Shown in pieces: positions 32,910 through 40,874 of a stretch of DNA of 64,000 bases. The DNA is taken from NCBI GenBank assembly GCA_944388245.1, contig CALXIA010000003.1, positions 24,805 to 88,804 on the forward strand, in the 5' to 3' direction. Position 1 is the first letter of the stretch. Every line of letters starts with the position of its first letter. The notes beneath the pieces are model-generated. The model saw only the letters and a program-made list of their open reading frames with translations, was not told the DNA's origin and did not search any database. A program made the position numbers and the translations under genes. This DNA is from an uncultured Gemmiger sp. (lineage in GTDB: Bacteria > Bacillota > Clostridia > Oscillospirales > Ruminococcaceae).

Positions 32910-33695
32910 TTACAAAAACTGCCAGGTGTTGTAGATGCTGATGCCGATGATCACGGCCATCAGGCCCATGAAGAGTTTGTCCACGGCCTTGTTGTCCATG
33001 CGGCGGTTGCAGGCGCGGCCCAGGATGCCGCCCAAAATGCCGCCCACCACCATGAGCACCAGCTTGTACCAGGCGAACTCCGGCACGGTGCGGGTGACCA
33101 GGGTGGCCCCCACGCTGGTGATCTGGCTGAACAGGATGATGTACAGGCTGTTCTGGGCGGCGGTCTTGGTGTCCATGCTGAAGAAGAAGAAGAGCACCAC
33201 CAGGTTGATGGGGCCGCCGCCGATGCCCAGGAAGCTGGACATGATGCCCAGCGCCAGGCCGATCACCACGCAGGCGGCCAGGCTGTTGACCTTATGGGTG
33301 GGGATGCGGGCCTTGAAGATGGTGTAGAGCAAGGTGCCCAGGGTGATGACCGCCAACGCCGCCGCCTGCACCGCGCCCACGGTGTTGGGGTCGTCGAACA
33401 GGGCCTTGACGGCGGTGAACATCTGCTTGCCCACGATGCCGCCCACCGCGGCGCCCAGGGCCAGCGGGGTGCCGGTGCGCAGGTTGACCTTGCTGTCCCG
33501 GGCGAGCATGCTCTTGCCCACCGAGTAGCAGCTCATGGCCAGCACGGTGCAGCCGGACAAAAAGCTGATGGTGGAAACGCTGTCCAGATGGAACAGGTCC
33601 AGGGTGGGCTTGATGATGACCCCGCCGCCAATGCCGCAGATGGCCCCGGCCACGCTGGCCAGCAGGCTGATGATAAAATAGGCGATCACTTCCAA
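32910..33695 (-). CDS. TauE/SafE (TSUP) family permease
   Basis: 261 residues, about eight membrane segments in two repeats, each opening with a glycine-rich motif: ICGIGGGVIIKPTLDLFHLD near the start and SFLGIGGGPINLVVLFFFFS in the middle. Members export sulfite, sulfoacetate or other small anions. Start: TTG 33695, with AAAGGAG ten bases upstream, is preferred over GTG 33725, which lies before that ribosome binding site. An extended -10 (TGGTATGCT, 33734-33742) is close upstream. No sulfur genes are adjacent, so the substrate is unknown. Confidence 0.87.
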   Translation of the reverse strand: MEVIAYFIISLLASVAGAICGIGGGVIIKPTLDLFHLDSVSTISFLSGCTVLAMSCYSVGKSMLARDSKVNLRTGTPLALGAAVGGIVGKQMFTAVKALFDDPNTVGAVQAAALAVITLGTLLYTIFKARIPTHKVNSLAACVVIGLALGIMSSFLGIGGGPINLVVLFFFFSMDTKTAAQNSLYIILFSQITSVGATLVTRTVPEFAWYKLVLMVVGGILGGILGRACNRRMDNKAVDKLFMGLMAVIIGISIYNTWQFL

Positions 33696-33733
33696 GGGTA
33701 TCGGGCTCCTTTCCTCGTAACTCACTGTCTTTC

Positions 33734-33742
33734 AGCATACCA
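33734..33742 (-). promoter_or_regulatory. Extended -10 of the tauE-type gene
   Basis: TGGTATGCT on the minus strand; the -35 region (TTTCCC) is poor. Confidence 0.5.
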
Positions 33743-33811
33743 CATCCCGCCCCAAAGGGAAAGGGAAAACGGCCGCCCAGGCAAAAAACGTCCGGTTTTG
33801 CACAAAAAGGG

Positions 33812-33879
33812 GAGGGCCGGAGGATTCCGGCCCTCATGTTCAGGGGGACCGGGGGGAACGTTGTTCCCCCCGGATCGGC
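33812..33879. repeat. Family 1 structured intergenic element E (single arm)
   Basis: Downstream of the minus-strand LarA gene. Read on the minus strand: GCCGATCCGGGGGG, hairpin GAAC-AAC-GTTC within G/C runs, then GAGGGCCGG / CCGGCCCTC and CCTTTTTGTG, which serves as the terminator. One arm, no separate centre. Confidence 0.82.
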
Positions 33880-33892
33880 TTATGCCTTATGC

Positions 33893-35386
33893 TCAGCCGC
33901 AGCACGGATGGCCCGGATGATGCCCGTACTCGTCCATGCAGTCCTGGCTGGGATCCTTCATGCACAGGTGGACGGCGGCCAGCTTGAAGGTCTGGGGCAG
34001 GGCCAGGATATTGGGATTCTCGCCCACGAACTTCTTCTTGGCGTCGGCCAGGGCCTCCTCGAAGGTGGCGCGGGTCTTGAGGCCCATGCTGCGGGCGATG
34101 CCCGGCTCCTGGGCGCCCACGATGTAGATGGCGCTGGTGTTCATCTCCGCGATATGGCCGCAGCTCATCATCGAGAAACCATGGAAGGGATGGAACGCGT
34201 TGGTGAACCGGTACTTGCGGATATACTCCTCGTTGGTGGCGTAGTACTCGCCCAGACGGTTCATATCCGGCAGAGTATTCATATAATCGTGCTGGAAATC
34301 GGTCCACTGGGCCCGCAGATAGGGCCACAGCTCGTCGTGGAAGAAGCCGTTGCAGATGGAGGAGCAGATAATGACGCAATGGTCGCTCATGACCCGCTTG
34401 AACCGCAGCACCTGGGCGGACAGCGCCTGCATCAGCATGATCGGGTTGGTGCCCATGCCGTCGCCGTAGTGGAACTTCTGGGGCATGCCGAATACCAGCA
34501 CGTCGTACTTCTTCTCGGCCCAGTGCACATAGGTGCGCTTGTCGGCCACCTTCCAGCTTTCGGGCATCATCTCGGCGGCGTAGCCGGAGTAGATGGCGAT
34601 CTGGCGGCTCTTGGTATCCAGCACCGCGTCGCAGCAGAAGAAGGGATGGCCCATCTTCTCCTCCATGTGCATGCCGATCTCGTTGAACTTGGTGCGCATC
34701 AGGCTGCCGCCGTTGACCGGGGTGAAGTCGTTCCGGTGCATGACCTCCGGCACATGGTGGCTGGCGATGCTGCGCCAGTTGGTGATGCCGGTGGCGCAGT
34801 GCTTGTAGCCGCCGGAGTACCCGCCGTAGGGATTGCCCTGCACGTGGCCGATCAGGATGGGCAGATCCGCCTCAAACACCGTCTTGTTCATGAACACCGG
34901 ATCGCCCCGGCGGGTGGTGCCCAGGTCGATCATGTTGTCCGGATCCTCGGAGTCGTGGCTGGTCATCTGGTGGGTGTACCAGAACTCGTTGAACAATTCC
35001 TCCCCGAAGATGGCCTTGTAATCCTCGGGCTTGGCGCGGGGATGCAGGCCGTTGGAGATGATGAACCGGATGTCCTCCTTCTTCACGCCGGCCGCGTACA
35101 GCTCCTTCAGGATCAGCTTGATGCTGACCTTGCGGTGGCTGGTGGGCTGCTCGCCGCCCTTGACCCGGTCGGGCACGATGAACACGACCTTGGCGCCGGG
35201 GAAGGCCAGCTCGCTCAGGGGCTTCATCCCGATGGGATGGTGCAGGCTCTCAAGATACGCCGCCTCCAGCTTGTCCTCGGGGATGCAGGGGGGGTCCGGC
35301 ACGGTGGTGCCGGGGATGAACACGTCGGTGGTGTCGGGCAGTTCGGCGCTCATCAGGCCGTGGCCGTACTCAAAATCCAGTTTCAT
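33893..35386 (-). CDS. LarA-like (lactate racemase superfamily) protein
   Basis: 497 residues. Lactate racemases and other LarA homologues use a nickel-pincer nucleotide bound to a Lys to racemise or epimerise 2-hydroxyacids. Recognisable: FIVPDRVKGGE, ISNGLHPRAKPEDYKAIFG (His115), GGYSGGYKHCATGITNWRSI (Lys195, pincer-lysine position) and His210/211. The motif that holds the catalytic His174 in LarA (PHF before the AGxSGG turn) reads QGNPYGG here, so that His appears to be lost. The C-terminus ends with a His/Cys cluster, CMDEYGHHPGHPCCG. No larB/C/E cofactor genes are in view. Last gene of an operon with pfk and a TIM homologue, so a sugar-acid substrate is plausible. Confidence 0.82.
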   Translation of the reverse strand: MKLDFEYGHGLMSAELPDTTDVFIPGTTVPDPPCIPEDKLEAAYLESLHHPIGMKPLSELAFPGAKVVFIVPDRVKGGEQPTSHRKVSIKLILKELYAAGVKKEDIRFIISNGLHPRAKPEDYKAIFGEELFNEFWYTHQMTSHDSEDPDNMIDLGTTRRGDPVFMNKTVFEADLPILIGHVQGNPYGGYSGGYKHCATGITNWRSIASHHVPEVMHRNDFTPVNGGSLMRTKFNEIGMHMEEKMGHPFFCCDAVLDTKSRQIAIYSGYAAEMMPESWKVADKRTYVHWAEKKYDVLVFGMPQKFHYGDGMGTNPIMLMQALSAQVLRFKRVMSDHCVIICSSICNGFFHDELWPYLRAQWTDFQHDYMNTLPDMNRLGEYYATNEEYIRKYRFTNAFHPFHGFSMMSCGHIAEMNTSAIYIVGAQEPGIARSMGLKTRATFEEALADAKKKFVGENPNILALPQTFKLAAVHLCMKDPSQDCMDEYGHHPGHPCCG

Positions 35387-35401
35387 GGGTCGCTCCTTTC
35401 A

Positions 35402-36238
35402 TTACTTGCCCAGATACAGGCGGATGATGTCCAGATACTCGTCGGGATAGAAGCCGATCTCGCCGGCAAAACGGGTCAGGGCGATGAGCCCGCCGTCGAT
35501 CTCGGGGATGGAGGCCAGCATCTCGGCGTTGTCGGTCTTGAGGCCGCCGCCGTAGACCACGTCCAGCCCGCCGGTGCGCTCCTTGACGAAACGGGCGATC
35601 TTCTCGATGTAGGGTTTGTCCGCGGGGGTCTTGCCCGGCCCGATCGACCAGATCGGCTCGTAGGCGATGACCACCCGGCTCTTGTCCACGCCGGCCAGGC
35701 CGATCTCCAGCTGCTGGCCCAGCACCTGCTGCCAGGCGTCCTGCTCCTCGCTCTTTTCCCCGATGCAGTACAGCACCTTCAGGCCCTGTTTCTGGGCGCA
35801 GAGGATCTCCTGGTTCAGCAGCCGGTTGACCGCAGCGGTGTCGGTGACGCCGGCCTCGGCCAGCACGCCGGCCTTGTCGTTGCGCTCCTCACAGTGGCCG
35901 ATCAGGGCGGCGGTGCAGCCCAGGGCCCGGGCGGCGGCGGCGGGGCGATTGGAGGTAAAGGCGCCGAAGTTGCCGCCGGGGGCCACGTCCTGGCGATAGA
36001 CGCCCTGGCAGCCCACCTGCACCCGGCTGCCCGGGCACAGGGCCGCGGCGGCGCTGAGCAGATGTGCCTCCGGGAAGAACTGCACGAACTCCACCTGGGC
36101 GGGGTCGTACTTGGCCAGGCCCGCCTGGGTGCCCTCCACCACGGCGCGGCCCCAGTCGGCCAGGGGGGCCAGACGGTTCACCCCGCCCAGCTCCACCGGC
36201 ACGTCGAAGCGTTTCAGGTTCAGAAAGATGTGTTTCAT
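35402..36238 (-). CDS. Triosephosphate isomerase family protein (divergent)
   Basis: 278 residues, somewhat longer than glycolytic TIM (~250). Catalytic residues are in place: Asn7/Lys9 in FLNLKRF (NxK spacing of GNWKMN), His115 in IGHCEER (usual GHSERR), and Glu194 in AYEPIWSIGPGKT with the phosphate loop. The C-terminal VYGGGLKTDNAEMLASIPEI and GGLIALTRFAG diverge from the canonical YGGSV and GGASL. It may act on a triose or tetrose phosphate other than dihydroxyacetone phosphate. It lies 14 bases after pfk and 15 before the LarA gene; a second, ordinary tpiA is likely elsewhere (inference). Confidence 0.85.
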   Translation of the reverse strand: MKHIFLNLKRFDVPVELGGVNRLAPLADWGRAVVEGTQAGLAKYDPAQVEFVQFFPEAHLLSAAAALCPGSRVQVGCQGVYRQDVAPGGNFGAFTSNRPAAAARALGCTAALIGHCEERNDKAGVLAEAGVTDTAAVNRLLNQEILCAQKQGLKVLYCIGEKSEEQDAWQQVLGQQLEIGLAGVDKSRVVIAYEPIWSIGPGKTPADKPYIEKIARFVKERTGGLDVVYGGGLKTDNAEMLASIPEIDGGLIALTRFAGEIGFYPDEYLDIIRLYLGK

Positions 36239-36252
36239 GGGTCAGGCCCTCC

Positions 36253-37428
36253 TTACAGATCGTTCTTGAAGGTGACGAAGGGGCGCAGCGGCCCGCCGAT
36301 CAGCGGACGGCACCACGCCACAAAGGCGTCGGTCACGTCGTTGCCCCGCGCGTTGATGAACTCGTCGGGCATGGTGCGCTCGGTGAGCATGACCTGCTCG
36401 ATGGGGATGCGGATGGGTCTCACCGCGTACTCCGCCCCGGGCAGCCGCTCGAAGCCGATCATCACGCCGGTCTGGCCCTCCAGGGCGGCCTTGACCGCCT
36501 CCGCCCCCGCCAGCACCGCCTCGTCCCGGTCCACCGGGGACTGGAAGGCGATGGAGGCCCGGCCGCAGATGCCGGGTTTCTCGCTGCGGGCCTTGTAGCC
36601 CAGCTTGCGGATGACCAGGTTGGCCAGATGGGCGCTCACGTCCCCGTAGTAGGTGGCCCGGCCCACCTGGAAGATGGGCTCCACGATGGGCTGGCCGTCC
36701 GGGCCGGTCAGGCCCTCGCTGGCCACCACCACCACGCCGCCCTTCTTGTCCACCAGGGCCTTCACGTCGGCCAGGAACTCCTCCTCGATGAAGGGGCGCT
36801 CGGGCAGGTAGATCAGGTCGGGGCCGTCCCCGTCGCCGGAGCGGGCCAGGGCGCTGGCCGCGGCGATCCAGCCGGCGTTGCGGCCCATGGCCTCGATGAT
36901 GCTCACGTGGATGGGCAGCGCCCGCACGTCCTGGCTGACCTCGCTGACGGTGGCCGCGATGTACCGGGCCGCCGACCCGAAGCCGGGGGCGTGGTCGGTG
37001 ACGGCGATGTCGTTGTCGATGGTCTTGGGGATGCCCACCACCCGCACGTCGGCCAGGCCCAGGGCCTGGCAGGCTTTATACACCTTGCCGCAGGCGTCCA
37101 TGCTGCCGTTGCCGCCGTTGAAGAAGACGTACTGGATGTTGTGCTTTTGAATGACCCGGGCGATGGCCTCGTAGTCCTCCGGTTCCAGATGGTCCCGGCT
37201 GGTGCCGATGGCCGAGGCCGGGGTGGAGAGCAGCAGCTCCAGCCGCTCGTCGCTGACCGTCTTCATGTCCAGGAACTGCTCCCGGATGACCGCGCCGCTG
37301 CCGCCGATGGCGGCATAGATGTGGTCCACTTCGGCGTACTTCTTGGCCTCGGTGACCGCGCCGTAGAGCGAGGCGTTGATCACCGCGGTGGGCGCGCCGC
37401 CGTGGACCAGCAGAACGTTCCCCTTCAT
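36253..37428 (-). CDS. 6-phosphofructokinase family protein, PPi-type signature
   Basis: 391 residues. Opens VLLVHGGAPTAVINASLYGA; phosphoryl-donor region NGGNGSMD and PKTIDNDIAVTDHAPGFGSA; substrate motif EAMGRNAGWIAAASALA. The Lys in PKTIDND (E. coli position 124) marks pyrophosphate-using enzymes, but the donor loop has Gly at position 104, where PPi enzymes usually carry Asp, and Asn at 103. Donor preference is therefore open (PPi, ATP or both). First gene of the pfk-tim-larA operon, with promoter and an upstream LacI-type operator. Start ATG 37428 follows AAGGAGGTACACGCCC. Confidence 0.88.
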   Translation of the reverse strand: MKGNVLLVHGGAPTAVINASLYGAVTEAKKYAEVDHIYAAIGGSGAVIREQFLDMKTVSDERLELLLSTPASAIGTSRDHLEPEDYEAIARVIQKHNIQYVFFNGGNGSMDACGKVYKACQALGLADVRVVGIPKTIDNDIAVTDHAPGFGSAARYIAATVSEVSQDVRALPIHVSIIEAMGRNAGWIAAASALARSGDGDGPDLIYLPERPFIEEEFLADVKALVDKKGGVVVVASEGLTGPDGQPIVEPIFQVGRATYYGDVSAHLANLVIRKLGYKARSEKPGICGRASIAFQSPVDRDEAVLAGAEAVKAALEGQTGVMIGFERLPGAEYAVRPIRIPIEQVMLTERTMPDEFINARGNDVTDAFVAWCRPLIGGPLRPFVTFKNDL

Positions 37429-37495
37429 GGGCGTGTACCTCCTTGTTTGTTCAGGTGGCAGGGCGGCCTTCGGGCGCGCCCCTTTCTTAACTTTT

Positions 37496-37525
37496 ATTAT
37501 ACGGAAGCGCCGGCGGGCAAGTCAA
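37496..37525 (-). promoter_or_regulatory. Promoter of pfk-tim-larA operon
   Basis: Minus strand TTGACT (37520-37525), 18 bases, TATAAT (37496-37501). Confidence 0.85.
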
Positions 37526-37557
37526 TCAAGCGGATCGGGCGGGAGAGCCCGGTTCAC

Positions 37558-37569
37558 GCAAACGTTTGC
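37558..37569. promoter_or_regulatory. Perfect LacI/CcpA-type operator upstream of pfk
   Basis: GCAAACGTTTGC, a perfect 12-base palindrome with central CG, 32 bases upstream of the -35. Position upstream of -35 would suit an activator such as CcpA; the sequence would equally suit the LacI-type protein encoded at 31833-32852. Confidence 0.65.
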
Positions 37570-37633
37570 CCTGACACAGACAACCCGACCGGGCCCCCCG
37601 GGAACCGGGAGGCCGCGGACGGAAAAACCGGAT

Positions 37634-38794
37634 TCAGCCGGCGGTGTAGACCCGGCGGCCCTCCACGAAGGTGGCGGCCACGGCGCCCTCGTCGCTGATG
37701 AGGGTGATGTCGGCGTCGTAGCCGGGCAGCAGGCGGCCCTTGCGGTCGCCCAGGCCCAGCAGGTCGGCGGGGTTGGCGCTGAGCAGCTTGGCCAGCCGGT
37801 AGGGGGGCAGGCCGGTGAACCGGCGCAGGTTGGCGAAGGCGCGGCTCATGGTCAGGGTGCTGCCGGCGCGGCTGCCGCCGTCGGCCAGCACAGCGTCGCC
37901 GTTTTTCACGATCACGTCGTTGACCCCCAGCTTGAACCGGCCGTCGCCCAGGCCGGCGGCCATGATGCTGTCGGTGATGGCGATGACCCGCTCCTCCCCC
38001 TTGGCCTTGAGCAGGATGCGCACGGTGCCGGGGTGCAGGTGGATGCCGTCGCAGATGGCCTCGGCGTAGATGTCGCTCTCCAGCACCGCGCCGCTGATGG
38101 CGGGGAAGTGCTGGTGCAGCAGCTTCATGGCGTTGAAGGTGTGGGTGGCGCTGGCCGCGCCGCACCGGATGCAGCGCCAGGCGGTGTCGTAGTCGGCGCC
38201 GGAGTGGCCGATGGAGATGGACACCCCCGACGCCACGGCTTTGGGGATGAAGTGCTCCACCCCCTCCACCTCGGGGCTGACGGTCATGCGGCGGATCCGC
38301 CCGCCGCTGGCCTTCTGGTACTGCATGAACTTGGAGAAGTCCGGGGTCTGGAGCAGGTGCTCGGGCATGGCGCCCTTGTACTCGGCGCAGAGATAGGGGC
38401 CCTCCAGATGGATGCCCAGCACCGCCGCGCCCTCGGTGATCTCGGGGGCGGCCATGCCGATGGTATGTACGTACTGAAGCAGGGCCTCGTGGCTGTCGGT
38501 GAGCAGGGTGGGCAAAAAGCCGGTCACACCCTGGCTGGCAAAGAAGGCGCTGACCTTGGCCAGGCCCTCCTTGTCGGCGCCGTTCATGTCCACCCCCACC
38601 GCGCCGTGGGTGTGGATGTCCAAAAAGCCGGGCATTACCAGCAGCCCGGCGGCGTCCACCGCCTGGGCGCCGGCGGCGGTCAGCCCCTCGCCCACCGCGG
38701 TGATGCGGCCGTCCTCCACCAGCACGTCCGCGGTCTGCATACCGTCGGGCGTGCAGACCGTGCCGCCCCGAATCAACCAGGTCGTATTGTTCAT
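37634..38794 (-). CDS. nagA: N-acetylglucosamine-6-phosphate deacetylase
   Basis: Metal-dependent amidohydrolase that deacetylates GlcNAc-6-P on the way to fructose-6-P. 386 residues. Metal and substrate motifs: MPGFLDIHTHGAVGVDMNGA, GIHLEGPYL, SIGHSGADYDTA, THTFNAMKLLHQH, CDGIHLHPGTV and AITDSIMAAGLGDG (catalytic Asp). Promoter and two candidate operators lie upstream; nagB is not in view. The product would feed the adjacent pfk. Confidence 0.95.
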   Translation of the reverse strand: MNNTTWLIRGGTVCTPDGMQTADVLVEDGRITAVGEGLTAAGAQAVDAAGLLVMPGFLDIHTHGAVGVDMNGADKEGLAKVSAFFASQGVTGFLPTLLTDSHEALLQYVHTIGMAAPEITEGAAVLGIHLEGPYLCAEYKGAMPEHLLQTPDFSKFMQYQKASGGRIRRMTVSPEVEGVEHFIPKAVASGVSISIGHSGADYDTAWRCIRCGAASATHTFNAMKLLHQHFPAISGAVLESDIYAEAICDGIHLHPGTVRILLKAKGEERVIAITDSIMAAGLGDGRFKLGVNDVIVKNGDAVLADGGSRAGSTLTMSRAFANLRRFTGLPPYRLAKLLSANPADLLGLGDRKGRLLPGYDADITLISDEGAVAATFVEGRRVYTAG

Positions 38795-38869
38795 TGTATC
38801 CTCGCCGCCTTTCTGAAACGCTGTGCGCGGGCAGCGGCCATGCGCCGACCGCCCAAAATTTTTCTGTTG

Positions 38870-38898
38870 TGTATACTAGTATGATGCATTTTGGCCAA
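38870..38898 (-). promoter_or_regulatory. nagA promoter with embedded palindrome
   Basis: Minus strand TTGGCC (38893-38898), 17 bases, TATACA (38870-38875). The palindrome ATACTAGTAT (38873-38882) overlaps the -10 and resembles GntR/HutC-type (NagR-like) operators. Confidence 0.65.
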
Positions 38899-38928
38899 AA
38901 CCGCAATGCAAAATCCGCCGAAAATCCC

Positions 38929-38940
38929 GCAAACGTTTCC
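38929..38940. promoter_or_regulatory. LacI/CcpA-type operator between nagA and the HAD gene
   Basis: GCAAACGTTTCC, 30 bases upstream of the nagA -35; one end differs from the perfect site at pfk. The rest of the 278-base divergent gap holds the two promoters only. Confidence 0.6.
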
Positions 38941-38998
38941 CCCATTTGCACAAAGGCGGGCGGCGGGAAATTTTCCTGTACAAACCGCCGCCGGGCTG

Positions 38999-39007
38999 TG
39001 GTATAAT
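38999..39007 (+). promoter_or_regulatory. Extended -10 of the HAD gene
   Basis: TGGTATAAT; a weak TGTACA lies 19 bases upstream at 38977-38982. Confidence 0.65.
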
Positions 39008-39072
39008 GGATTTCGTATCGAACCAGCACGAATCGGGCCGCGGGCCCGGCAAGCGCGGAGAGGAGCGGCAAG

Positions 39073-39852
39073 ATGGACGAGATCCGGTTGATCGCCTGCG
39101 ACGTGGACGGCACCCTGCTGCAGCAGGGGGAGACCGAACTGCGGCCGCAGCTGTTTGAGCTGATCGGGCGGCTGGCGGCGCAGGGGGTGGAGTTCTGCGT
39201 GGCCAGCGGGCGGTCCTACGCGTCGGTGCGGCAGCTGTTCGGCCCGGTGGCGGGCCGGATCAGCTTCGTGTGCGAGAACGGCGGGGTGGTGTTCCGGGAC
39301 GGGATGCTGGTGGCCCGCCAGCCCCTGCCCGCCGCCGAGGCCCGGGCCGTGGCGGCGGAGATCCTGCAGCGGGAGGACTGTGAGCTGCTGGTGGCGGACG
39401 GCGAGATGTGTTTTATGAGCGACAAGGACCCCCGGCACCGGCCCTTTATGCTGCCCTATCTGGGCGGGAAGGTGCAGGTGATCCAGTCGGTGGACCAGCT
39501 GCCCGACCAGGTGGTGAAGGTGACCGCCTTCCGGGAGGAGGGCGCCGCCGCCATCGTGGAGGAGTTCACCGCCCGCTGGGGCGCGCGGCTGCACGTGGCG
39601 CTGGCGGGCCGCCGCTGGATGGACATCAACACCTCCACCAAGGCCACCGGCCTGGCCGCGCTGTGCGGCCTGGTGGGGATCCAGCCCCGGGAGGTGATGG
39701 CCTTCGGGGACAACTTCAACGACCAGGCCATGCTGGACTGGGTGGGCCGCCCCTACATCATGCGGGGGGCCGACCCGGCTTTGCGGGCGCTCTACCCGGC
39801 GGCCGACCGGCCCGAGCCGGTCATCGAGGCGCTGCTGGCCGCGCTGGAGTGA
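39073..39852 (+). CDS. Cof-type HAD family phosphatase
   Basis: 259 residues, HAD subfamily IIB. Motif I IACDVDGTLL (nucleophile Asp10, acid Asp12), motif II VASGRS, Lys in the KATGLAALCGLVGI cap-core junction and motif IV VMAFGDNFNDQAML. Such proteins dephosphorylate sugar phosphates, FMN or pyridoxal phosphate; the exact substrate is not predictable. Monocistronic, divergent from nagA; ATG 39073 follows GGAGAGGAGCGGCAAG. Confidence 0.92.
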   Translation: MDEIRLIACDVDGTLLQQGETELRPQLFELIGRLAAQGVEFCVASGRSYASVRQLFGPVAGRISFVCENGGVVFRDGMLVARQPLPAAEARAVAAEILQREDCELLVADGEMCFMSDKDPRHRPFMLPYLGGKVQVIQSVDQLPDQVVKVTAFREEGAAAIVEEFTARWGARLHVALAGRRWMDINTSTKATGLAALCGLVGIQPREVMAFGDNFNDQAMLDWVGRPYIMRGADPALRALYPAADRPEPVIEALLAALE

Positions 39853-39866
39853 CGAAAAACAGGCAA

Positions 39867-39906
39867 AAAGCCCGCGCGGAACCTTTTGCGGTTCCGCGCG
39901 GGCTTT
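39867..39906. terminator. Bidirectional terminator between HAD and DUF624 genes
   Basis: AAAGCCCGCGCGGAACC / GGTTCCGCGCGGGCTTT, 17-base perfect stem with loop TTTTGC. The GCCCGCGC core is the same as in the centres of family 1 elements A, D, F, G and H. Confidence 0.93.
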
Positions 39907-39928
39907 GCTATACCGTGTGATCCGCGGG

Positions 39929-40717
39929 TCACTCCCCGCTGTTCTGCTGTTCCCGGTGGGCGGCCAGGCGGGCCTCCAGGTCCAGGGCGTTTTCCATGGG
40001 TTTGTAGACAATCAGGGTAGCCCCCAGCACGATGGGCCAGAACCCGATGAAGGGCACCAGAATGGCGGTGGCGGGCATGAAGAGCAAAAACAGCACCCAC
40101 CAGGCCACCTGCAGGATGGCGGCGGCGAAGACCCGGGGCGCGAAGCCCACCGCGAAGAACAGGGCGTTCTTGAACAGGGTGCCGAGACCCGCGTCCAGCA
40201 CCACCAGCTGGGGCAGCAGGCAGGTGGCCACCATGGAGGTGATCATCACGTTCAGCCCCAGCCCCACCAGGAAGGCCAGGCTGCCCTGCATGACCCCCAG
40301 CATCAGCGCCAGCGCGGTGAAGATCTGGGTGGCCACCAGCAGGTTCAGGATGACCCCCACCACCATGGCCTGTTTCCAGTTGGCCTTCATGGCCCGCTTG
40401 TAGGTGTGCCACCAGTATCCGGGTTCGTCCCGCAGCGCCCGCATGGTGGTGTCGTACAGCCCGGCCAGCAGCGGCCCGGTGAGCAGCCCGCCCACCCCCG
40501 CGCAGAGCAGGGTCACCGGCATGCTCAGGCTGAACAGGCCGAACCCGGCCGCCAGCCCCACCGGAATGTAGGCCAGCCCCACCAGCAGGCCCGCCTTGAA
40601 CAGGCTGCCCGCGTCCCGGCCCAGGATCTCCCCATACCGGAGCAGGCCCGTTTTGCGGGGCGCGTCCTTGGCCACGCCCGGGCCCGGCCGGTCAAAGTTC
40701 TGTCGAAAAATGCCCAT
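39929..40717 (-). CDS. DUF624/YesL-like membrane protein
   Basis: 262 residues with about six membrane segments. N-terminal MGIFRQNFDRPGPGVAKDAP, then LLRYGEILGRDAGSLFKAGL, typical of the DUF624 family (YesL in B. subtilis), and TTMRALRDEPGYWWHTYKRA in a cytoplasmic loop followed by FKANW-like MKANWKQAMVVG. The family often neighbours carbohydrate ABC importers, but none is here. The start at 40717 follows GGAAGGG; longer frame upstream covers the promoter. Confidence 0.85.
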   Translation of the reverse strand: MGIFRQNFDRPGPGVAKDAPRKTGLLRYGEILGRDAGSLFKAGLLVGLAYIPVGLAAGFGLFSLSMPVTLLCAGVGGLLTGPLLAGLYDTTMRALRDEPGYWWHTYKRAMKANWKQAMVVGVILNLLVATQIFTALALMLGVMQGSLAFLVGLGLNVMITSMVATCLLPQLVVLDAGLGTLFKNALFFAVGFAPRVFAAAILQVAWWVLFLLFMPATAILVPFIGFWPIVLGATLIVYKPMENALDLEARLAAHREQQNSGE

Positions 40718-40766
40718 AGTATTCGTATCCCTTCCGCGGGCGCGGCCCGCCGTCGATGTTTCTTCT

Positions 40767-40795
40767 ATCATACCCGGAACCGGCCGGTTTGGCAA
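40767..40795 (-). promoter_or_regulatory. Promoter of the DUF624 gene
   Basis: Minus strand TTGCCA (40790-40795), 17 bases, TATGAT (40767-40772). Confidence 0.83.
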
Positions 40796-40835
40796 GAACG
40801 GCGCGATTGTTTTTCCTTTTTTCATATTTATCGTG

Positions 40836-40841
40836 TATAAT
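40836..40841 (+). promoter_or_regulatory. Probable -10 of plsC
   Basis: TATAAT 34 bases before the plsC ATG; no good -35 at the normal distance. Confidence 0.5.
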
Positions 40842-40874
40842 AAGGATATTCTGCAACAACAAGGAGAGAAGTGT

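Noticed and set aside
37558-37569. PurR box, because the sequence matches the E. coli PurR operator core
   Set aside because: E. coli-type PurR is not expected in Clostridia, and the flanking genes are sugar genes; many LacI-family proteins use this core.
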